Source: Asterias rubens (taxonomy: Eukaryota > Echinodermata > Asteroidea > Forcipulatida > Asteriidae). Taken from it: 64,000 nt of DNA. Location: contig NC_047080.1 of assembly GCF_902459465.1 (NCBI RefSeq), positions 12,498,866 to 12,562,865 of the forward strand, written 5' to 3'. The position numbers were made by a program, and so were the translations under genes. Below are positions 1 through 18,855 of this stretch, piece by piece. Every line of letters starts with the position of its first letter. Positions within the stretch are counted from its first letter, which is position 1. The notes under the pieces were generated by a model. That model did not search any database and was not told the DNA's origin. It was given only the letters and a program-made list of their open reading frames with translations.

Positions 1-3000
1 GTATGGCAAAACGTTGGCTTCCCAATGGTTGATTTGGCTCAATTTGCACTGTTTTAGGCCTGTCACATGTAACAGTGTTGCAGGTCTCGCGACCGGTCTT
101 GGTGGCGAGACAGAGACCGGTCTCGACACTCTGGTCTTGGTGGGGAGACTATTTTGGGTCTGGGACATGCTGGTCTGGGGTGTACTGGTCTTGACTTTAA
201 CACTGTCATGGTATTGATACACTATGTTCACAGCTGGGGTGCGTTTTGGCGGATGTAACCAACAATTGTTTCAGTTGTTTTGGCCTACGTTATACACTAG
301 TAGCCAAACCAGTTATTGGTTGCGACCGCCAAAATGCACCCATTATGTTAAAGAGCAGTCACATCAGACACAGATGTGGATTGAGCGCAGTGTTCTTCAT
401 GTTGGTAGCCAAGGTGCAGCCATGTTGCGTTTCCATTGTAACCAAATAGAGGCTGGGATAGCAAAATAGTCAGGTCCCCCTTGGTACAATAAAAAGCAGT
501 ATTGATTATTGCTATCACATAAAGGGAACACTACAAAGATGAATGCTACATGGCTTGGTTTCTAAATGTTTCACATTTTTTGACTTTTAACTTTGAGATT
601 AATTATTAACAAATTCACTCATTCCTGTCGAGTTGTATGAAGACATTTTTTTTGTTGAAGTTTTAAATTTGTTAATTTTTATATATTTTTTTATATGTCA
701 GTTACTGATGTATTTATGAATGAAATAATTCAATTCAGAGTAATAAATATTAACAGCCATTGAGCCAAAGTTTAGTTATTTGTTGTCTGTTCGTCGTTTG
801 TCGACTCACTGGAAAATGTAGTTACATGTACAAAGATTAAGAGGTTGTGAAGACAATGTTGGACTATAGGCCATAGCAGCGTTCTTGCCGAAGCCATCAA
901 TTCAGACTCTGCCTTCTTAATAGGGAAAGTTAACTCAATTTAAAAATTACAACAACCAAAAAAGGAGACGAGAGAAAAAACATGGCTTACAATAAATGTT
1001 ATTTGTATCTTTTCCACATAAATAATTGAACAAATCAGAACATTCAATAAAGAGCAGATTTACATTTTGTGCTAAATATGTAAACGTGAAACATAACTTA
1101 TCGGACGTTTATAAAATGTAATGAACATTCATGTACAATTAATGTAGCCACAGCGGAGTTGACACAAAGGACAACATTTTAACATGACATGACAAATTTA
1201 CAAATAAATATAATTTGACTAGTGCTGTAGCATGGCCGTTTCTAGCACGGTTAGCTACAATAAACCATTGCATGGTGCTACATGTATATATACAGTTGAC
1301 CCTCGTTATAAAGAGCACAGTTATAAAGAGGTTCTGCTTATAAAGGGTGCGTTCGTTTAGCTTCCCTGGGTCGACCCCGGTGTCTGGCGTTTTTTTTTTC
1401 CAGGACGAACGTGTGCAGATAATTACCCACGTTCGTCCTAGAAAAAAAAAACGCCACACACCAGGGTCGACCCAGGGGAGCTAAACGAACGCACCCAAAG
1501 AGTACATTCTGAAGTCATGAATCTCATTTCTGCTTTGTGTTTCTCTGTCTTTCTGTCGTCTTATAACAATGTTCCTGATATGAAGAGGTAATATGTCTGG
1601 TCCCAGTAATCTTGTTCTTACATGTACAATGGATAATTCCAAACATAAAAATAGTTCTGCATGCCTTTAGACAAAGTAATGAACACTTTGTTATGTCCTT
1701 TGAGTGTGAAAAGTGCTATACTAGAACTTTGTATTTATTATTCTTGTATTATTCTTATATTATTCTTATTATTAATCTTATTAGCACACTTGTATTACAA
1801 ACTCCGCTCCATTTTTCACTCTGAACCTAAATCAACCTGGAGTTCTTGACACTTCTAGGCAGTATCCATAACATATGAGGGCGCTGTTTTATACTACCAT
1901 ACCAGGGAGGAAAACAAACAGACAATCATTTGGGCTTGAGTCATTGGTCACCCCACATTGTCATAAAATTGGTTGTGTTACGATGAGCAGATAAGCCCAA
2001 CCAAACTGCCACAGAGACATGGCTCGGTTTCAAGTTGGTCAATCTTCCATGAAGTTTCTATGAAATTTGTCTTAATATTTCAATTTTGTAAAGAAACTAG
2101 TTCTTCAATTACAAACTATTTCAGAATGGGTGTATATTTTGTTTTGAGGTGATTCAGTTTCGGGGTTAGAGTTTCATTTTCACGTTACTCACTGAAGTTA
2201 TTTTGATCGGTGAAACTTGTTTGGTTAGAAACCATATGAGCCATGGTGCTAAAACACCAGCTAGCAGGGTGCCTTGTGCCTTGACATAGCACTTATAGCT
2301 GTCATCTCTACCAATGAAATGCATTGACCCGGGTCTAATTTGCATATGACCCCTCTGTCGGGACTGGATGTTGGATGTTGGATGTTGTTTTTTGCCAATA
2401 GAGGGATCACTGAGCATATTACAAATGTCCGCTACAAACAAGACTTCACAATTTGTGTACAGATACAATTTTGCAAACAACTAGAGCTGTTTTGGGTCGA
2501 CTGGAAAGTTGGAGCATCTTTGGGTTTATTAAAGCCGAAATTCCAGGCAAAGTCTTTACTTGTTCGTGGTTGAAGCTAGGTCATTGCGTTGGTTCTCATG
2601 CTGATGTGGATTGACTTGACTCTCTTTGTACTGCGTTGGTGGTCGACTTGTTGGAATTGTGCAACTTGGTCAGAGTTTCAGTAAAACCTGTCTCCGTTAA
2701 CCTGTGCAAAGAGACACCAAAACTAGTCAGACATTTGTATTTTGTCAACTGAAAGCTCCTGTGCACAAAATTGGCTAAGCACAGAATAATTCTGCTGAGC
2801 AGAAATTGGTTACCAACCAAAATACCTAGGAATGTACACTGTTTGTAACTGGTTTCCTGCTCATGAATTAGCAAGGCATAGAGGCATCTTGCTAAGCAGA
2901 TGCAAATTACCAGGGGGCATGTCTTCAGTCTGGTACTTTGCATCCGCCAATAGTGCCATACTGGTTACAAGTATAAGGGAACAAGACAATGATGTCTTCA

Positions 3001-3017
3001 GTGTATTCAATTGATAC
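1..3017. other. Intergenic region downstream of the GPR107-like gene
   Basis: No exon with recognisable protein similarity and good splice sites was found. The region holds AT-rich DNA, a G/C-richer imperfect repeat around 85-190 (gaccggtct/ctggtcttggtggggagac variants), one fold-back element at 1345-1496 listed separately, and a degenerate copy of the dispersed gcttagcaaa palindrome family around 2750-2900. A tttatt at 2522-2527 reads AATAAA on the minus strand and could be the poly(A) signal of the GPR107-like gene, about 490 bp past its stop; this is only a positional guess. Confidence 0.6.
1345..1496. mobile_element. Near-perfect fold-back element (MITE-like)
   Basis: Two arms of about 70 bp are inverted copies of each other around a loop of about 14 bp. 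The outer ends are gggtgcgttcgtttagct (left) and its complement at 1479-1496. Each arm carries a ggtcgac site and an A or T run. The flanks both carry aaa(g), and the surrounding DNA repeats ttataaagag; removing the element plus one aaa(g) restores another ttataaagag unit, so the target duplication is probably 3-4 bp. It has no coding capacity and would be moved by an enzyme in trans. The superfamily is not settled. Confidence 0.85.
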
Positions 3018-10303
<7,286 letters not shown>

Positions 10304-11116
10304 GTTGTCAGTCAGAGGATAATAATAACAAGAGAGGGCGCTTTCCAAAAAGAGCAAAAACTGGGCCATTATCAAATTTACCTAAACTTTACCTAGTTGT
10401 ATTAATGTCTTTTTATGTGACGCAAGCTCGGTACATACAGTAGTATGTACCTGTACTGTGCGTCCACTCTCTGTTTTTTTTCTGCGGAGGACTAGAAACA
10501 AGTTGAGTGCCCGCGAAATCTTCAGACCTATTCTTAGTAAGTGTGGTCTGAATTTGTTATGGTAAGAAATATAACCATAAATGACCTCGAAATACCGTTG
10601 AAAAGCCATTCAAAGAACAAGTAAGTTGTATTTTAAATTAAAGACTATCTCTGTGTTCGTTAAAACGGGTTGAATCTACAATCGTGCAATGTTGAAAATA
10701 AATAGTTGTTGGAATGTCATTTTTTTAAATAAAAACAAAAAGTTCTAGCCCACTTGTCATGCTTGGGAGGGCGGGGGATAACTTTGTTGGGGGGGGGGAC
10801 TCTGTCAGGGTGCGTCTTTGTGCAAGTTTTAGTGGGTGACTTAATTATTGTAATGGGCGACTTTGCTGAAAAGGGGGGGGGGGGGAGGGCGGGGCCTCAT
10901 TGAACAGTGCTCCAGACCAGACCAGGGTATGGTGTGAGGTGAGGGTGGGCAGCTCGATGATGTCTTGTCTTGAGGAAGCTCATCAGAGTCGTTCATGTTC
11001 TTAGTCTTGTAAATTTCTTGTAATCTCTTCATTAATTCCACTTTGAGAAAGACAGTTTTGTATAAAGCACTCTTTTTTTCAAATCACATTTTCTTTTGAT
11101 CTGTTCCAGATTCAAG
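10304..11116. promoter_or_regulatory. Divergent intergenic region, candidate bidirectional promoter
   Basis: This 0.8-kb stretch separates the start codon of the GPR107-like gene (minus strand, 10303) from that of the RAG1-like gene (plus strand, 11117). The plus-strand start is preceded by a good splice acceptor ending at 11109 (pyrimidines then ttccag), which implies a 5' noncoding exon upstream. A consensus donor gtaagt at 10621-10626 could end that exon. If so, both transcripts start between about 10310 and 10600. Poly-G runs lie at 10790 and 10875. Promoter function is inferred only from position and splice signals. Confidence 0.45.
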
Positions 11117-11800
11117 ATGGAAAAACACAGAGAAATTCTCCAGCGGTTGTGTAGACTCTGCGGGGAGCGATCCATATCATCAGCCAACTCCAAGAAGGGA
11201 AAAGTTGCAAAGCTCTGCTCTAACTACATCGAGAAAATCGCTGACTCATTCCAAGTCGACATCTCCCATGACGATACAAACATTCACCCCCCACATATGT
11301 GCCACACATGTTATACTCGCCTTTATCTCCGTGGCAAGAAAACCGCCCCAACCTGGGGTTCCCATACGATAACAGGCGTCTGCCCTGTGTGCACTTATTC
11401 AATCCAACATCTAAGCTCTGGTCGTAAAAAGAGAAAGAAACATCCAGGGATTGGTCGACCTAGGATAACCCCTACAGAGTTCTTTAACAGTCTACCCCAG
11501 TCCCCAACAGTCTCAAGAGAGAAGATGCTTAACTTCGAACCACTGTCCTATACTTCCCCCATACTATGTAAAATTTGCAACAGGTCGCTTAACAACGCAT
11601 TGGAAACAAGCTGCATGCATTTATTCTGTTGTGAATGCTTGACAGAGCGCTATGAAACTTCTGGAGAGCGCATTCTCCCATGCCCAACATGTCGAAAACC
11701 AGTAGACTTCAAACACGTAGTGACCCCCCGTCTGTATTTTGCCTCGTTATTTTTAAGTACAATAATGACATGTAAGGCATGCAAAGTGGGTGTCCCTTTG
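11117..11800 (+). other. RAG1-like N-terminal zinc region and RING finger
   Basis: Residues 12-92 follow the cysteine/histidine layout of the vertebrate RAG1 N-terminus: CRLCG, then FQVDI, then IHPPHMCHTC, then a Pro/Trp/His stretch and CPVC. RAG1 has CRICG, VFRIDV, IHPTEFCHNC and CDIC in the same order. Residues 151-192 form a C3HC4-type RING (C151, C154, C166, H168, C171, C174, C189, C192), with TSCMHLFC matching TNCKHVFC of RAG1. In RAG1 this part is an E3 ubiquitin ligase and dimerisation region that is not needed for DNA cleavage. The whole stretch lies in one exon. Confidence 0.85.
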
Positions 11801-14800
11801 GGTGATATCTCTTCTCATGGTTGTGATCCAAAAGTCAGTAGTGGTCCTTCTGGTAATCCCAACTTGATGTTTTTCATCGTCAAACCACCCGAGAAACAAG
11901 TTAGTGAAGTTGTGGAGATGATGCATCGTCCATTGACTGCACCTCTAACTCCCCAAATGGAAGAACTTGGCTCACATATTCTCAAATCCAAGCTGGCACA
12001 ATCTTCAGATGGATTTAGCACTCGGTACAAGACAGCTGGCTTGGTAAGCTTTAGTCAACCTTCACTTCACTAAAGAAAAAAAGGTTTGAACAAGTGAAGA
12101 ATACCTTGTTGAAAGATTTTATTTTCTTTTTCCCCTCCCCCTCTCCCTTCTACAAAGCCTCTGACAACAGTGTGCATTCCTAGTCCACGAAAAAGCAGTG
12201 AGGTTGCCTCTAGTAAAACTCTGCGACGACGCTCTGAGATTTTAAACAAGACACGCAATCTTCTTTCCATGGGTACTTCTAGGCGGCAGCACCTTGATGA
12301 GCTGAAGTTAAGCAGTTTGAGAGATGACCTTCAGGAGACGTTGAAGGAACTCAAGTTAGACTCTATCAGGCTTCCTAGCATGCAGCTTCTTGCAGCAAAG
12401 GCACGTTTTGGAATCTCCTGGAAACGCATCAGGGAAATGAAACGATGGCTGAAGAGTTACAACATACTAACAGAAGGTGAGAATGCAATGCGTCAACAAC
12501 AGAAAGACATCGTTGCAAGTAACATCATTGCAGAGAACCTTCCGTTTTCATTCCCAGATGAAGTCAATGGAGGAGTCACCATCAAGCCCGCCGCTTGTGT
12601 AGGTGTGAAGTCACTCGTTGCTAAAGTCACCCAACAGTTTGAGGAATACCATAAGTAAGTAAAACTTAATTTATCTTGTCTTTGAACCAGCGTTGAAATC
12701 TTCAAAGAAATAATCCACTCATTTGTCTTGTTCTTTTTTCTTCAGGGCTGGACAGCTCACATGGCACGAGGGCAACATTCCAGCTGATGAGGTCTGGATT
12801 AAAATAGGCGGTGACAAAGGAGGCGGAACCTTTAAACAGATGTTCCAAATTGCCAATATCGATTGCCCCAACTGCCTTCGACATACTGTTGTCGCTTGTG
12901 CGTTTGCAGCGGGGGATAAGTACGACAATCTCAAGACTGGTCTGTTACGCTTCCGTCAGCAAGTCGTTGATCTGCAGTCCTGTACTTTGAAGAGTCATAA
13001 AATCAGACTCTTTATGTTTGGAGATTACGAGTATCTCACCCGAGTGTATGGACTATCAGGTGCTTCAGGTAATTGATATGCTTCAGGCTTTGAAAATTAT
13101 ACATAAACTTTGGGCCTAACTGTCATCACTTTTACATGGAGCCACAACTGTCAAACGGCTTGATAAAGATTTACGCTATAACCTGTGCTTAGCTTAAAAC
13201 TGCAAATCTGCTGTAATACTAAAGCCATGCTTTGCAGTATAGGACATCTCATATAGATGATTCTGTAAATTAACCTCCCCACTGACTTTTAGAATATTAG
13301 CAGAGTGTAATTGGTCAAAGATCTGTCTCTTTGTGAAACCTAAAGAGAGATGTTTGCTTTTTTTGTGTACACAGGACGACACTGCTGTCTCTACTGTGAG
13401 GTCTCTAAAGATGATATGAGCTTACCCCAGGAGGAAAGGCCAGCAACTAGGCAGAGAACTATGGACACCCTGAACAACGACCTGGCCAGATTTGTTGCTG
13501 ATGGCAGTAAACTCTCCCATGCAAAACACTTCAACAATGTGATTAGTCCGCCAATGTTCCGGCTTCCACTTACACAGGTCAGCATGTTTCCTCACTCGAC
13601 ATTTGTAACAGACCATGCTTAGCACCCACCATGCTTAGTACCCATCATGCCTAGCACCCACCATGCTTTCATAGCACCCACCATGCGTAGCACCCACCAT
13701 GCTTAGATCCCATCATGCTTAGCACCCACCATGCTTAGCACCCAACATGCTTAGCACCCACCATGCTTATTAGCACGCACCATGCTTAGCACCCACCATG
13801 CTTATTAGCACGCACCATGCTTAGCACCCATCATGCCAAGCAAAAAGTTTGAGGCACCTGTCTCCAGATCATTCAACTCTGGGCATCAAATGTTTTATGG
13901 TAATAGTGGTTTCATGTAACGCTCATGAGGACACTCCAACACTATTACCATTAAGTCATTAAGTGTAGAAACAAATCAATTTGTTCTCTCTTTATAATCT
14001 TGTTGTTTCAAAAGGTCTGCCCACCCGGACTTCACATTAGTCTGGGGTTATATCTCAAACATTTCAACAGCTTCGAGAGGGCATGTCATGATCTTGACAT
14101 GGAAGTGGCAGCTGTGTTAGCCGTGCAAAAAGAACAGCAATCTGAGGCAGACAATCCAGCTCTTGGCTCCACGTTCAAGAATGTTGTCTCAGTATTGAAG
14201 AAGGCTAGGCAGTTAGAGTTGCAGGCAGAGGGCTTAGATGAGGAGATCCAGATCAAAGAAGAGGAACTCATGGACATCATTATGACATCTGAGGAAGAGG
14301 AGGAAAGTGCCGATATTGGGAATTACATCGCTGGGACGACATTATTACGAGAGCAAAAAGAACGTCTGGTAAGGCATCTTCAATTTTAAATTAAAGAAGT
14401 GTGTCGTTAAGGAGGATTTGAATACTTTGCATTATGTGAAGTTTGTGTAGACACCATATACTAAAATAACTGAATATCTTCAGGAGAATGCTGGATGCTG
14501 CTACTGGATGCTGCTTAAGAACTGCCCTAAAGGTTTTACTAACGGGTACGCTTAGCTCAATGGGATGTACTTGAGCAGCATACAGCAACAGCATTCTGAG
14601 CGAAATGTCTTTAAACCACTGGTTCTTTTTAGAAATATCCAAACTCCGAGTTTTATGTACTTGGTGTCTCCACAAACTTTGCTAGAAATGTGTGTTTGTA
14701 ACAGCGACAATTGGACTCACATGACTATTAAATTTATCATTGTAACTTATTTATTTCCCCCGTCAGTTGGCAGAAGTGAAGGCCCTTCGTGATAAAGCAG

Positions 14801-15636
14801 CCCTGAAACCGGGTCAAGGTCCTCTAGCTGGTTTACTCGACATTGTACTCCAGGAGTTCCGGGTTCAGCGACAAGCTTTTGGTTTTGTTGGCAACCATGT
14901 CCACAAATGCTGCAAGGTAAGCAGTGTCATAATTCTTATACAACTTCAAACTTTTAAAGAAAACTGCACAAGTAAATATTAAGTCGTATGGTTCCCGCTC
15001 TTCCAGAGGTTGTTAATAGACTGAAACACCAAATCAAAACCTGGGTGAACACATCTGTTTACTTTGTTCAACTGTTGATTTCCCCTTTACAGCACTTCGA
15101 AACCTCACAGTGATATGCGCTATAAAAAAATGATTTCTTTATTTATTTGAAAACATCTTCTTTTGTTGCAGGAAGAAAATATCAAGCGTCTGACTGATGC
15201 GGTGGTCAGTAAAACTCAAGAACTTTGTCCTTCACTGGAGGGGGAAGCTAGAGAAATCTCTACGAAGTATTCCAAACTATTCAACCTGTTTGGAACTTGT
15301 CATAGGAAGTACAATGTAGCATTCGTCCTCAATGACCAAGCCATAGATACATTAAACCAAGACATACGCAACTACCTGGCGTTTTTCCGTTCCTCTTTTC
15401 CAAGTGAGACCGTGACTCCGAAGATGCATCTCCTTGAGCAACATGTCATCCCGTGGTTGCGGCGGTGGCGCTTTGGTTTAGGTTTCCATGGGGAGCACGG
15501 TGGGGAGTCTGTCCATGCCCATTTCAACACCCTCCGGCGTGATGTCCGAGGAATGAGCACAGATGTGGACATACTACGGTCTGTAATGCAGACTCACTGG
15601 GTCGCTACAAGCCCTGCCTATACTATTTCTAGATAA
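11117..15636 (+). CDS. RAG1-family recombinase/transposase-like protein, complete, 7 exons
   Basis: Exons 11117-12043, 12158-12654, 12746-13068, 13375-13577, 14015-14368, 14767-14916 and 15172-15636 join in phase (2919 nt) to 972 aa. The start is the ATG at 11117; a longer frame begins only at a TTG before the splice acceptor. Order of parts: RAG1-type zinc-binding region (C12-C92), basic stretch with an AT-hook-like GRPR (113-116), RING finger (C151-C192), a C-x2-C/H zinc-binding motif, a basic segment (about 315-360) where RAG1 has its nonamer-binding domain, then a recombinase core with D498, D568 and E930. RAG1 and its transposon relatives cut DNA at terminal or signal sequences by a DDE mechanism. 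No stop or frameshift interrupts it. It resembles the RAG1-related transposon proteins of invertebrates (RAG1-like, N-RAG-TP), and could be a domesticated gene or an intron-bearing transposon copy. No RAG2-like neighbour was found. Confidence 0.88.
12746..15636 (+). other. RAG1-type DDE catalytic core
   Basis: Aligned by eye to RAG1: IGGDKGGG puts D498 at the place of RAG1 D600. FGDYEYLTRVYGLSGASG puts D568 at D708, and C587-x2-C590 follows at +19 and +22, exactly as C727 and C730 do in RAG1. LHISLG matches LHCDIG. H904-x4-H909 matches H937-x4-H942, and E930 in GGES lies 21 residues on (20 in RAG1 to E962). THWVATSPAY matches HHWLYTSKYL. D498 to D568 is 70 residues against 108 in RAG1, so the first half is shorter. 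The protein ends 42 residues after E930 (81 in RAG1), so there is little C-terminal tail. Activity is inferred, not shown. Confidence 0.85.
13612..13840. repeat. Degenerate 16-20-bp tandem repeat
   Basis: About a dozen units of agcacccaccatgctt with small insertions fill intron 4 of the RAG1-like gene, just after its donor site. Confidence 0.85.
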
Positions 15637-16042
15637 TTGTTTAATATCTGTTAAAACACATCTCCGTCTTTTTATGCTAAATATCTTGCTAACTTCAATT
15701 TATACAATTTCACAGATGAGGTTTAAATATTTCTATTTGACATGACAATGACTACTTGACATGTTTAAAACTCTTTGGGTCATGTCAGTCCAAGCATGCT
15801 TATGTACTAAATTAGTAGAGGGCAGTATATAAGATGAGTGGGATACTCCCAACGTCTCTTTTCTTTTATAAGTCAAATAATTTAGAAGCTCCGTATGTTT
15901 TGGTAAGCTTTTTTTTGCCTAGAATGCTAAAATATTGGACTGGGTGCAGAAGTCCAGTGAATATTTTTAGCCCTTGGCTCTATCTAATCCACAAAGCAAT
16001 AGTGACTGGCACCTTAAACAAAGATATTGACTAAGGAGACTG

Positions 16043-16135
16043 GGGTATAGGGTTAGAGCTCAGTTGGTACATTAACCTGGACTCCAGGTTGCAGGTTCAA
16101 GTATTGCTCTAGTAACTAGACTAAGACTACTGATA
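16043..16135 (+). repeat. tRNA-derived SINE fragment
   Basis: The sequence has an A-box-like gttagagctcagttggt and, about 35 bp on, a B-box-like gcaggttcaagtattgc. It does not fold into a clean acceptor stem and is followed by ordinary AT-rich DNA, so it is a SINE head rather than a tRNA gene. Confidence 0.55.
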
Positions 16136-18562
16136 TTGATTGATGTGTCACTGGAGTAAATTAGATTATTGACATCAAACTTGTGACTTAAACAGCAAAC
16201 GATACACAAACTTCTGAAGTGAAAATACTTCTATGAAGATCTTTTGTAGCAGTGTGGATTTGACCTTGAGAGTCGGGTAATTCAATAAGTTGCGATTTGG
16301 TTATGAGCGACAAAATTTCATCTTAGGAGTTCTGTAAAATGATTGTTTATAATAATTTACAGAAAATCTTGCTACGCAGATACAGGTTACCAGCTGCCAT
16401 GCCACAGAGGTTGAATTATTGCAACTGGTGGCTACTGGCTAACTCATTTTCTGCTTAGCAAAGAAATTGGTTGAACTTATGTGTAAATTTGTTTTTGTTT
16501 TAATTCATGATAATTAACTATTTTGATTTTTAAATACTGTACTGTTGACTTTGTGCACAAGATCCAAATTTGGCTACTGGTTGCAATGTCACCATTTTGT
16601 GGGTGTCAGTTATCGCATGAAAAAAGTGTTGAGACTCAGTATAAATGTAAATGCTGTGTCTCCTAAATTGAGCACTACACTCTCCAGGCATTGACTCCCA
16701 AAATGATGCAACAAAAATTATTGTGATGATGATGTCATATGAATTGGCTCTATAGATGTTTTTTGAACCACCAACACTAATAATTTATCTCAACATATTC
16801 AGTATTACTTCTTCTTATTAACAGTATTTACCAGTAGTTGTGGGGGTTTCCTCTGCTCTGGATGTAATTCCTACATTGTTTCTAAAGTATTTGTTTACCT
16901 TTTTTATGTAGTTTCTTTACTTATGAGTTTGTTTACCTTTTTTAGTTCCTTTACTTATCATTCATTATTTGTATTAGAATCAAGTCCATATTTACTGTAT
17001 AAATAAACTGCTAATAAAATTGTTCCAAACTTATTTTTTAAGTGCAACTCTCTATTTTCTCCCTACATCACAGCCTCAACTTTGCCTCTATAATTTTATT
17101 TATGCACTTCAATTAAATTTCAATTACATTTTAGTGGACTTTCCTCAACTTTATTTACCATAAAACTTTATGAACAACGTCACATTTTTGTGTTGAATAT
17201 TCATAACCTAAATAACCAAGTATCAGCTGGTAGTCAGCTGTCCATTTAATACAGGCATTCGCTCAATCTTCAAATTGCGCTGCTAATTTGAGGTTTTTAG
17301 CACATTGCGTTTATTTCGCAGGTTGCGCGCTGGACAACTTGAAGGTACAACAAACCATAGAGGAAGGACAGAGACAAACAGATGGGGGCGGGGGGGGGGG
17401 GTTACAAGGGGGGAAGGCCAGGACACTTGATTATATACAGAAAAAGTACAAAAGATGCTCAAGTTTGAATCACAGAAGCTGAGACAATGAACTTGAAGGC
17501 GGTGGTCAATTTATGCGGTTTGGGATGATGGGGTTTTCGTGGAGGAGGAATATAAATCCCCATGATCCATTGTAATTTTAGTGTACCCTTGTTTATTTTC
17601 CTGGGTGCTGCCTGCGCCCCCCGTGGGGAGCTTGGGGGGGGGGGGGGTGGGGTTTGACATTTCCTAGATAAATAAAATTATATTATATTTAGTTTCTGAA
17701 TGTTATTTCCAAAAACTTTGAGTGAACTTTTAAACTTGAGCAGCATCGTTTTCTGCTCAACTCAAATTTGCTGAATTGAGCGCTCAATATGCAGAATGAT
17801 CAAAATCGCGCCCAATCTTCAGATTGAGCAAATTCCTAAAAGGCACATTGACTTGTGTGGTCCCCGCACGCACACACACACGCAACAATGCACAAACGAC
17901 AAACGTCAGGTAGGGTATAGACGTGTGTTGTCAAACAAGAAAATTATGTCAAAGTTTTAACTTTAAAATGGTTTAAGATCTGATCAATTGAAGCCAAGAC
18001 GCTGGATTCTATGCAACACAAAGGTAGGTTACAATCATATTATAATAAATTCAGGTAAATACTTTTGTAAATAGTGAAAATTTGATCGAGTTTTCTTCTT
18101 CTCAATCTCAATCTTGTCAAAAAAACAAAAAACCAGAGCAAACATTTCAACTGAGTACACACGACGTACCACAGCACAATCAGTCAGTCGTTGAGCTTTG
18201 AGGAGGCGGCTTTGATGAGACTAGACATTCACAACCAACAAACACCTCCATAATAATAACATAGGATGATAACATCATGGATGATAACATCGACAAACCA
18301 TGGAGGTAGACAAACGAAATAAATAATTGAATTGAATTGAAGTCAGACAGAAGTGGGCTGTCCTGTGTGTGTCACTCACAGTGTGATTGTGAATGTGACA
18401 ATTAAATAGAGCAGACAGTTGTCTACGACTTGATCATGTTGACTTCTCCTTTATCAGTTCATGATATTGAGATTCAGCCTGCTTTTTCCATTGAGAGTTT
18501 CCGGGCACCCCAATTTGACAATCTACCCCACCCCCCCAGCCCGTAAAAAGTGCCCCCCAAAC

Positions 18563-18688
18563 TAGACCCAGTAACTGGGGCGCTGTACTCCTTTTTTCAA
18601 AATTTTGTGACATTCTCGGTCGTACAGTACGACCGAGAATGTCAAAATTTCGAAAAACAGGAGTACAGCGCCCCAGTTACTAGGTCTA
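18563..18688. mobile_element. Fold-back element
   Basis: Inverted arms start tagacccagtaactggggcg and end with the complement, with cgctgtactcc continuing the match. The centre is a second palindrome around cggtcgtacagtacgaccg. The arms differ by only a few bases. No coding frame is present. The dinucleotide ta at both edges may be the target site but is too short to be sure. Confidence 0.8.
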
Positions 18689-18721
18689 CCCCCAAACAAA
18701 CATTTTATTAAACCCAAAACC

Positions 18722-18855
18722 GGGAAAAGTTTCTGTATGGCGCCACCACTTTTTCATTCGATATAAAATAATATAGGAACTTATTTACCTGATTGATATA
18801 TCCCTTTTTGTAAAAATGAGTGAAAAAGTGGTGGCGCCATATGGAAAGTTATCCC
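18722..18855. mobile_element. Fold-back element, family with ggcgccaccactttttca ends (copy 1)
   Basis: The terminal inverted repeats read gggaaaagtttctgtatggc... and, on the other strand, gggataactttccatatggc..., and both continue gccaccactttttca. The interior is about 65 bp of AT-rich DNA. A second copy in the opposite orientation is at 59316-59447. Similar cccaaaac words flank both sides here. Confidence 0.85.

Noticed and set aside
11096..11116. Upstream start of the RAG1-like protein at 11096
   Set aside because: That codon is TTG and the stretch contains a splice acceptor; the ATG at 11117 fits the RAG1-like alignment.
15106..15112. cacagtg, resembling a recombination-signal heptamer, inside the RAG1-like gene
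   Set aside because: It lies in intron 6 within SINE-tail-like DNA (gatatgcgctataa), has no good nonamer at 12 or 23 bp and no inverted partner.
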